Shown in pieces: positions 54,774 through 64,000 of a stretch of DNA of 64,000 nucleotides; the stretch's first letter is position 1; each line of letters begins with the position of its first letter. The notes under the pieces are model-generated. The model saw only the letters and a program-made list of their open reading frames with translations, was not told the DNA's origin and made no database searches. A program made the translations under genes and the position numbers. Location: NCBI GenBank assembly GCA_003254925.1, contig QANZ01044703.1, positions 1 through 64,000 of the forward strand, in the 5' to 3' direction. This DNA is from Chamaecrista fasciculata. Lineage: Eukaryota > Streptophyta > Magnoliopsida > Fabales > Fabaceae.

Positions 54774-56394
54774 CCTTCTCAATCGTCACAACTTTCTACT
54801 TACTCCCATCATACCAAGGTACACTATCTATTTCTTCGCCTTCTCTACCATTTTCCTCTCGTAAATATTTTTCTATTAATTCATTTATGAAATTGTTTCT
54901 TTATTTGAAACTTACTCTCTATACATCACAGTAATTGTTTGCTGATAATACAACAGCACGCATCTCAATCGGATTTCTTCTTGATTGATGTTGTTGGTTT
55001 GGAACTGTTCAACGTTGCTTATCCAAATTTTTGCTTCTAAATTACCTTTCCTGCATTTTGTATATTTAATTCAACAACGTATGATTGCACATATTATACA
55101 TAGAGATATTGAGAACGAAATATGATGATAATTAACATCAGTTATCCGAAAATGGTGTGAATTATGGCTGCATTATTTTATCTTTCCTATAACTTTTGGA
55201 TTGTTCAATATTTTTTTTAAATCTTATCTGATAATTGAAAATTTTCTTTTCTGGTTGCTAGTATGTAGTAATGGTGGCAAAATTATGTTGGAGCAGTGGT
55301 TAGCTTTTAACTCGTTCAAGATGATATATAATGGTAAGATATGCAAATTTTAAATTTGTGTTAGAACATGCTATTGGTTCTGGACAATTCAATATTTGAC
55401 TGAAAAAAAAAAATTTGTAGCTTGCGATGGTGGCAAAAGTGCTGGTGCAGTCACAAATTGATATTTATGAAGAACAAAACACCTAATATAAGGTAACTTT
55501 TATTTCATTTTTCTTTGAACACAGTGAACTTGTTTACCATCAAATGCGATTTCTCTTGTGTAGTATTTCATAATATTGACATTTAAAATGAGAGACTTTT
55601 AAATTGAGATTTTAATAATGATAATGATAGTGAATTAAACTTGTAAATTAATACTATTTTGTAATAACAAGCTTCCTTATTTGTATGGAGTTCAATTTCC
55701 ACCGATCTTATTTATGCGATAATTTCACTACTATTAAGATAATTACATGTAGGACATCAATATAATTCAATTGTTTGTCAACAATTAGGTAAGTCAGAGA
55801 AGCAATTAAGGATTATATTTGTGCTAGCTCTTGCACCTTCTTGATTTGAAGAATTTTAGAAGATCAAAAGCAGCCAGACATGCTCCAATTATGCAGAAGG
55901 TGTTCCCGCAGAAGGTGTTCCCATTACCAAATGACTTCAAATGCAGTCATGTAGAATCCATAGTTCATGTGTGAATTCATTATTGTCTGTTTAGTTAAGA
56001 ACTTGTGAGAGTATACTAATGTGTAAAACTATTCAATGAATCTTGGGTTAGAGTATTACAAAGAGTGATGCATTGAAATTATTAGGAAGAGTCATAAACC
56101 TTGTATGGTTATCTGTTGTAATTTGTAATGTTGTTGAGAGTGTAAAGATTGCAATTATTTAGGAATTGCTGTAAAACCAAATGTGGTTACCCGATAAAAT
56201 GGTTGGCATTGTGTAATTGTGATTACCCACTTAATAAAATGATTATCCTATGTGTGCTTGAAGAGAGGATGTAGGATCAAGTTTTACTTGAATCCGAACC
56301 TCTATAAACTATAGTGTCTTACTTCTTACTCAATTTCTTGTTTATGTTTTGAAGTTCTATTTAATTTGTTGAAATATTATTTCTAAAGAAAATT
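54774..56394 (+). other. CNL 3' region and intergenic
   Basis: The first ~1 kb carries several 'caccatcgtag/aaggtaac' intron-like junctions and probably forms a spliced 3' UTR. 55500-55790 is the segment also found orphaned at 3880-4155. No further coding sequence. Confidence 0.4.
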
Positions 56395-56644
56395 TATTAT
56401 TGCAAGTATTTTCAAAATATCTAAATTTGAACAAGCAGGAACATCAATAACATTTTATAGACAGCAAAATTCTTCTTGTACCAACATCTATGTATTTCTA
56501 AGTTGTTTGCATTTGTACCAAAATATTGAACATATGTGTAGTAACTATAGTTCCTTTGATAACATCCTCCATATATATAAATTTTCCAAACTGAAATTTC
56601 TTACTAAATATGGTTTAGCTAAGTAGGGTAAAAATTTACTGCTC

Positions 56645-56687
<43 letters not shown>

Positions 56688-57352
56688 TCTTGTACAGTTG
56701 CTTGAGAGATTGTGACCAAATCAAATATAGTTCTTTGGTGTTAGAGCATTGTCAATTTCTTTTTGGTTCAGTAGCTTAAGGTGAAAACATAATTTTTTTT
56801 TTTATCCATGTTACTTTTTCTATGTGTTCCTAAAGTCCAAAAGCTTATTCTTTTGTAGATGTATATGAAATTGTACTTTTGGCTGTACTAGTCCTGTTTC
56901 TCCATATATATCTTCAATCTTCTAGCATTCATGACGGTTTGTCATCTAAATCTCAAAAAATCTACGAGATACACAAGCTCAAAGAATACGTTTTCAAGTC
57001 TAGATTCCACCCATCACTATGAGAGTCATATTAATTTGTAATTATATATATTAGTGCAGGAAATGAGACTTTCATGGGAATACGGAGTTCAGAATTAAAA
57101 AGGTAGAAGAAGTTAAATTGAACAATCTGTTGCTTGTTGCTGCTTCTGAAGATAAAAATTATGTTAATTAGAAATAATTAATTAAATAAAAAACTTACAA
57201 ATATGAATCAAAATTGACAACCTTTTACATAAATTGAGTCAATTTGTTAACTGAAAGCTATCAGGCTGCATATATAAACACTGTACTTTTTACCTAAACT
57301 AAAGTAGAAACCAATATGTCAACACCTACGTTGAGAATTACCAATTTTTGTG
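56395..57352. other. Shared 3' intergenic block between CNL and U-box kinase
   Basis: The convergent interval between the CNL (+) and the kinase (-). 56395-56720 and 57110-57352 are duplicated at 49437-50290. A (GA)n microsatellite at 56646-56684 is absent from the other copy. Confidence 0.5.
56646..56684. repeat. (GA)n microsatellite
   Basis: About 19 uninterrupted GA units; the duplicate at 49650-49670 lacks it. Confidence 0.95.
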
Positions 57353-60300
57353 TCATTTTTCTCTGGATTTCCACTCCATAATTGCAGATAGAAGTGTGTA
57401 ATTAGGGATCAAATTCTTATGAGGTAATGCCATATGTGTCATTGGTGACTTGTCATTCTTTTGCAACCATCTTACAATTGATTTGTGATCATATGTGTAT
57501 CCATCCGCAGCAACACAAGGATCATCCATCACATCCTGCAACAAATTAAACAAAGTATGGTAAGCCATTTCAAAACATATAAACAGAGAAATTAAAGTAG
57601 TGCAAAAGTAAGGATAGGACTTAACTGAAAGTTTCTTAACTGTTTTTTCTTTTCAAAATTTATGTATTTGTATCATTCTGTTAAAGGCTTAAAGCTAATA
57701 CCAGAATCTTAAACAAGTTATACTCAAATTTTCTACTTTGGTATAGAGAATCAATATCATTGTCAATATGAGTACCTGAAGTATTGGACAGATAAAGTGA
57801 TTAGGAGGTCTAGATTTAACAGTAACAGTTGAAGCAGAAGCTTGAGCCATATCAGCAACTTCTTTTAATCTCTCTAGTTTGGGAAGCACATGATCATACA
57901 AATCAGGCCGATCTCTTCGCCGAAGTTCTGCACAGCTTAGGCCTAATCTAGCCAACTCCAGTGTCTCCTGAAATGGCCAATTCCCGGCCTCAGGATCCAA
58001 TATATCTTCCAAATTTCCATCATCCATCGCTGTTTCTACCATATGAGTTAGTGCCCTTGCTGGTTTTGCTGTCAATAACTGTAGGATCACAATTCCAAAA
58101 GCATACACATCAGACTTCAGAGATATTAGTCCTGTCCTTTGGTATTCAGGATCTACATAGGGAAGTGTCCCAACAGGAGCTGAGTCATTGTACATGGTAG
58201 ACAATGTATCTGAATGGAGTATCATGGAAAGGCCAACATCACCAATCTTGCTGACAAGGTTACGATCAAGCAAGATATTTGCAGGTTTCAAATCGCGATG
58301 GATAATAGGCTTCGGCTTTGAGCTGTGAAGAAAGGCAAGAGCTGAAGCTACTTCCCACGCAATTTGGTACCTCTTGAACCACGGGATTGGGGCAGTACCG
58401 TTCTTTTTTAGTAACCTGTCCTCCAAACTACCATTCTCCATGTATTCATACACAAGGCATCCGTGGTCAGGACATGCCCCGAGAAGGAGAAGTAAATTTG
58501 GATGGCGAATTCTGCTCAAGACTTCAAGCTGAAGAAAATAAAAGAATATTAAGTCCTGCCATGAGCTTCGCTAATTAGCCCATATCCATTATCAACTGTA
58601 CTTTTTCATTCAAAATTATCATCATTAATTGTCTAATTTTCCACAGTCATTATCAGTGAAATTTGGGCAAGGTTATTGATTGGAACGTTATTAGGTTTGC
58701 ATCTTGTGAAGAAGAAAAAAGAGAACACTGAAAACAGGTAAGCTGAATCACAGAAATGGTTCCATGACTGAGGTATTTGAGTAGCACACTTATTGTCAAA
58801 AAGATTATTTTAAAGTATTGAAAGGGGAAGCATCATTTTTTAAGAAAGACTATAACTTTGATCCCTATACCATAATAATATTAAGTTTCATAAACCACTT
58901 TCGTATATTCCACGTGTTTATAAAACTCACATACCTCCTGCTGGAGTTGCTTGATACTTTGCTTCTCCTTAGAGTGGAGAACTTTTACTGCCACAGTTGT
59001 ATGATACAAACTACACTTATACACTGCTCCACACGCTCCTGTTCCAATTGTAAGCTCATCAGAGAAAGATGAGGTAGCTGAAACTATTTCATCCCATGTA
59101 ATATTATGATACTGAGGCATCGAATCTCTGAGTGCAATTTCTAGCTTTTCATTCCTTTTAGCGGCACAAACAACATTCATCTCTGCTTCTCTTCTATCAA
59201 TGGCTTCCTCTTCAGCACATCCTTTCAAATACAAAGCTTCTCTTTGTGCAGCTTCACTTTTTTCTCTTACTTTTACTGCTAGTTTTTTGGCCATCTCCTC
59301 CTTAGCAAGAAGATCCTTCAATTTCATGGATTCCTCATATCGCCTCCTTGTTAGATTGTTCAGCTGCTCAAAGAATTCAGAAATGTTACTTCAATTAACA
59401 GTTTAAGTCAAAAATTGAATTCCATGGTTATGGTGCTAGTAGACAAAATAGAGCTAAGGTAAAAATTCAGGTGAAAGTAAACTCTAGCAACGAAATCTAG
59501 TATTGCTGTTTATTTTGAAATATAGCTAAACACTTTTGAAACTCTATATCAAGTTATCAGAAACTTGTCGAGTAAGCTAGCAAGAAAATCTGTCTTGTTT
59601 ATACTTCAGAGTTCAGATCCTTCATTGTGTTAAATCTACAAAGGCCAAAGAACGTCAAAATAGCATAGGCAAGACATTACAGTAGTTAAAAGTTTACCAC
59701 AAAGTGAAAATTCTGGGAAGACAACGGTAGCACTGCAGATAGTAAATTGATAATCTCAAAGTAGAGAAAGTGACACTAGAAAGTGTATGTGGCCAAAAGA
59801 AAATACATACTACCTCTTGGGATGCATTATTTTTATGAATTTGAGCTATGGCATGCATTCCTTGGGCATGTTTTAGTTCGATTCTCAGCCTTTCCAGCTC
59901 AAGGTTAAAATTTTCCTGGTCAAGGAAACAGAAAAAAATAAAATAAAATAATTATTTCAAAACTGAAGTTCTACCCAACTGGAAATTTCTAAAGAAAGAG
60001 TAGCTTGAAAATAATATTAGTTTCCCTCCAAATGATGAAAGCCATGGCAATATTAGCAAGGAATATGAATTACAATATGAACTACAACTTTCTCTATTGC
60101 TCCAATGTTGTTAAATTTAAAATTACAATTACAATGATGACCATGAACATAGGAATTATTCACCCATGATTATTAAATAGAAGTGCAATTCATCAGGTCA
60201 AAAGAGAAACAAAATGTTATACCTTCCTATCAGGTGAAGGAAGTTCAGTTACTGGTGGCACATCCATGGTGGGACTTTGAAAATAATTCCAAAATTCTGT

Positions 60301-63069
60301 ATCTGATGTACTACTTCGGCAACTAGACGCCTGGCACAAAGCATTGTCAAAATCTGAATTTCTGGAAGAAGAGCTTGTAGCTGTATTCTCTATCCCTAGA
60401 TCTATTGAATGGCGTCGTCTAGAGTGATGGTTTTCAATTAAACCAGATTTTGTGCCATGAAGGTTCTGATTAATGCTTGAAAGTGCTTGATATCGCTGTG
60501 CAGCTAGGGAAGATGAGTGTAAGGGACCATGAGATGCAACCGAGGTGGAATCTGTGAGAACCCAAAACCACAGATCATTAAAACATGATTCTGCTTCAGG
60601 GGATGCATTTAGATATGCTCCATACACAGTTAAAACATCCTAAGAAAATATGAACTCCCACATAAGGGGGCAAGCTAGAGTGGTATCTTTTATAGCACTA
60701 AATGTGAATTCATATCTAAGCTATTAAAAAAAATGTGAGAAGGTGCACAACTCTGAACTAAGTACTAATAATGTCGCAGTACGTGAAAGTTGCATGATAA
60801 CGTAGCCCTTATTTTGGAAGCCCCAAAATCTTGAAATTCCCAACTGTAATACCTGTCTGAGATGTGGAAGTACAGTTTGATGAGCTGTTGGTCGAACAAC
60901 TAGTGTCACTATTGTCATCTACTAAGCTTCCATCAATCTCTATGTCTGATGGCCGTAAGGAAGACAATGTCCCTTTGGAAACAGCATACACTGTACAAAA
61001 TCTCGGAGTACGTACTGATATTTTTGCAGATAGACCCTTAAGTTTACTGAAAATGAGACATTATTAGAAAGAGCATAATGATCAGAGAAGTATCCAAAAG
61101 GCTAGAACTATTATTGCATTATAGATCAGTATGTCAAGTAAATACCTTGTAAATATGAGATGAGATGAAGCTCCTATAACCAGTTTGGTTATAGCACCCT
61201 TAGCGACTTCCTCGGCTACTGCAGATGCCACATCATCAGATTCAATCACTGTAACATCTACATGAACCTGCATTGACAGTTCAAGTATATGGAACCTATG
61301 TGCTTTGTAGTATTTATTCTTACTAAATCTTAATGAGTAATAATGTATTACCTTTCTTTGATCACACATTTTCTTATATGGTAGAAGCATTTGACTTCTC
61401 TGGGATTCCCCTTCCTTCTTGAATGCAGCTGATACATCATTAGGGATGACATTTCCCACTGGAAGAACAAAGATTTTGAATTGGGCAGTCAGTTTGGTAA
61501 AATCAGCACTTGACTATTATGGAAAGTCTATATAGACACTTATAGATGAAGTTATTTGTAATACAGAAAATGTGGATATCAATTTTACTATGGAGTAGTC
61601 CACATTGGCTGGTCATCTCATTTTGATAACTTTGAAAAGTCAGAAAAAAGATAATGAGACACATTGCAAAAAGTACTCTTAATATCGGAAGAGAAAAAAA
61701 ATATGCATTCAAAAAAGAAAAAGAAAAAGGAGAAGGAAAAAATAACTTCATTTCGGCTTGAGACTAATCCCAGTCAGACCTGCAGTTGTTAAGAAAAAGC
61801 CTTCCAAAATTGTGCTTCTTGTGTCCTCCTCCTCACTAATCCTTTTAGTTCTAAATGAAGTAAATATACAATTTGGTGCCTAAACGATACACGAATAAAC
61901 AACTCAATCTCTGAAAGTCGAATTTACACACTTTACTCCTTGAAAATCATGGAGACAATACAATTTAGTCCTTTAAACTCATTTTTTAGGGACTAACTTG
62001 TAGGGCTAGACGGATTAAAATATATTGGTTTTACAACATTCAGTGATTAAAAAGTGTAAACTAAACTTTCAGGCATTGAATTGTAAACTTGTATATCTTT
62101 CAAGGACCAATTTATATGTTTACTCTTTCTAATGTATTTGACCAAGAGAAATAAAACTTCTTTATAAATGATGGAAGAATTTTTTTTTTTTTTTTTGGCT
62201 GAGAGACAGATAAGTGAAGCTTCCCCTGTAAAGCATAAATTAATTTTCTTTTGAAGAAAAACACCATTAATAAAAACTTGCAAATATTAGCAACCTTGTA
62301 CTTCTTAATTTTACAATAGAAGATATGCTTTTTGGAAGGATGGTCGATTACTAAAGAATTTATCAGACAATTTAGCCAAACACTAACCTTGTGTTTGGAT
62401 GAAGTAATTTAAGGGGGCTAAATAATTTTAGGAGGTAACTGAATTACTTTACCAAAAAAGTTTGATATGTTTTAAAGAACAATAGCCTCAAAGAATTACT
62501 TTCCTCTCTTAAATTAATTCATCCAAACTCAACAAGAATGTTCTTTACTAGAGAGTTTTCTGAGACACCTATTTTAAGAAAAACAAATCAGACAGCACAG
62601 GATAAAAATTCCCTGCTTCTAGCCAAAGGTTCTGAGAGTAATATATATGCATAAAAATTCCCTGCTTCTAGCCAAAGGTCACAGGATAAAAACAGCTAAA
62701 TCATGAAACTTCTTAAAAATCACCCATTAGAGATAAAAATAAAACTACCAGTTCTATTATCTATTTTAGAATACAATGGTAACTCTTGCCATTATCATTC
62801 TAGCTTATCAGTTTCTAGACTCTATAAAGTATGATATAAACAGTTTGCATATATACAACTTGGAGTGGTCCCCCATTTATACCAGCATGAACATGTATCA
62901 GCTTGAACATAATCCTTCCCTCAGGTACAAACTTATCCAATGCCCACTGTACCACTTGTTTGCTTTTCTTGTTACCCTTTATAGCTACTGCAACTGATGA
63001 AGATGCCGAATGCTGAGACTGAGATTTCATTAATTTTTCGCCTTTACCCCGGATTCTGTCCATCATCAT
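57353..63069 (-). CDS. U-box domain-containing receptor-like cytoplasmic kinase (USP-kinase-U-box)
   Basis: Nine coding exons with GT/AG ends and compatible phases: 63069-62883, 61458-61352, 61267-61146, 61046-60853, 60551-60223, 59915-59814, 59363-58935, 58528-57776, 57535-57353; 801 aa. Domains: USP-like (SSSVAVAIKGNKKSKQVVQW, then VIGASSHLIF), a Ser-rich linker, and a coiled coil (about 315-430). The kinase has GTGACGAVYK at 454-463, Lys474, HRDLKPAN at 567 and DVG at 587-589 in place of DFG. The C-terminal U-box (about 731-795) includes ICPILQ, DPCVAADGYTYD, WLQKNDKSPMT and IPNYTLLSAI. Plant U-box proteins of this class (PUB33-35, 50-55) are E3 ligases. A very short exon coding a VPTP-like link between exons 1 and 2 may be missing from this model. 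Confidence 0.9.
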
Positions 63070-63102
63070 CGCTTTCCTTCTTGTGAACACAATGATATCT
63101 CT

Positions 63103-64000
63103 CTGTAACAATGCAAAAAGAAAGACATAAATTGTATGTTCTTCCAGTTGTATATAACAACTACATACCAATTATACAGCCCTTTGGTATAGTGATTTCT
63201 CATATTTACATATCTTGGAACAATAATGGAGAGTTGTCATAAGAAGAATACAAAAATCTGAATTTTATAGAAAGTTGAAAAAGTTATCAGTGCTAATGTG
63301 AGATCCCGTGGTTTTCATGTGTGTCTCGTGATAACTTTAGAAATCCAAGATACGAGAGTCAAAAATAAGAGTGTACCAAAAGCACCAAAACATCATAGGA
63401 TAATTTTGATATGAGCAGATAAAAGAGAAATGAAAAACATGGAGATATGATGAGGATTGTGCAAATAAATAAAGACATAGGATGACTAATTTACGAAGCT
63501 AAGATCCAGATCACTTAATTGAAGTCCTGAGAACTTAATTTAATTTGGATAAACCAAAAATGTCAAAAACTTATCCCAATTTTCATAGTGTAAAAGGAAA
63601 GAAGAAAAATGAAGAACGAGAAGAGACCCGATTTAGTACTAAAACTCAGAAAGGGAAAATTAAGAATCCCAAATGATTGAAAAGTGAAAACCCAAACAAG
63701 AATCATTTTTCTTCAACTAACCAATCAGCCAGCTCTGTTGAACCTTGAAAACATGAACTTTCTTAAACCCAACAGCATTCTTCTTATTTAAGAAAACAAC
63801 ATCAAATATGCAGAAAAACCCATGTGGGTATTCCAAAAATTAGAGAAAATGAAGCTCAAAAGAAGAAAGAAGGAATTAATTTCAGCCAATCTATTCTGGG
63901 GTTTTGAAAGCAGCAGGTCAGAGTGGCAGCCGCCAGAAGCAAATGAAGGAATTGGGTAATTGGCTGTTTATTGGTGGAATTGGAGTTGAAAAATCATATT
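63103..64000 (-). other. 5' leader and upstream region of the U-box kinase
   Basis: An acceptor-like TTGTTACAG lies at about 63111-63103 on the minus strand, just before the first coding exon, implying an intron in the 5' UTR. A GC-richer stretch near 63900-63960 could be the first non-coding exon. No TATA box was identified with confidence. Confidence 0.4.

Noticed and set aside
62815..63171. Start of the U-box kinase at the upstream Met at 63171
   Set aside because: An acceptor-like TTGTTACAG precedes 63102, so the upstream codons are probably intronic; the Met at 63069 or a close one fits the family.

Overview
This is a repeat-rich, AT-rich stretch of plant nuclear genome, almost certainly from a eudicot. 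The evidence is coiled-coil NB-LRR (CNL) disease-resistance genes of the RPP13-like-protein-1 type, a plant-only USP/kinase/U-box gene with many introns, and copia, LINE, CACTA, Helitron, hAT, MULE and Tourist elements. The species cannot be named from sequence alone. Two assembly gaps are present (10044-10511 and 26645-27526).

Only two genes look fully intact. One is a single-exon CNL of 1,219 codons (51114-54773, +). The other is a nine-coding-exon gene on the minus strand (57353-63069, about 801 aa) with a USP-like N terminus, a coiled coil, a protein kinase and a C-terminal U-box. A third long frame (41522-43696, +) encodes an NB-LRR that lacks its coiled coil and most of its C-terminal LRRs. 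Everything else related to CNLs is broken: 12043-12700, 14817-19804, 31443-31649, start-codon stubs at 39720 and 49360, and detached 3' tails or flanks at 3880, 12965, 20060, 20947 and 21830.

The left 50 kb is a degraded array of a composite duplicated unit. The recurring order is: (a) an unrecognised minus-strand coding-like module, (b) tandem AT-rich repeats, (c) the 3' end of a LINE RNase H domain, (d) a MULE-type MITE of about 0.5 kb, (e) a short coding-like fragment, (f) a relic of exon 8 of the U-box kinase, (g) a CNL 5' flank, (h) the CNL itself. Relics of the U-box kinase therefore sit just upstream of CNL copies, as if CNL and U-box kinase had been duplicated together. A second partial copy of the kinase lies at 49437-50460.

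Many insertions can be dated relative to one another from target-site duplications (TSDs) and paralogous empty sites: CACTA at 16069-17570 and an LTR/TRIM-like element at 18633-18862, both inside one CNL; a 4.7 kb LTR-like element at 25223-29951; hAT elements at 34261, 36511 and 38215; a solo LTR at 48484-49031; and a Tourist-like element at 9611-10837 inside a MULE. Fragments of unrelated host genes are also embedded: a UPL5-like HECT ligase (2006-2410, -), a PHD/SWIB-family protein (5383-5696, +), and the first three exons of a CLASSY1-like RNA-directed DNA methylation factor (27849-28938, +) inside the 4.7 kb element.

In short, this is one edge of an NLR cluster. One functional CNL and one functional U-box kinase sit next to a graveyard of co-duplicated copies shaped by transposons.
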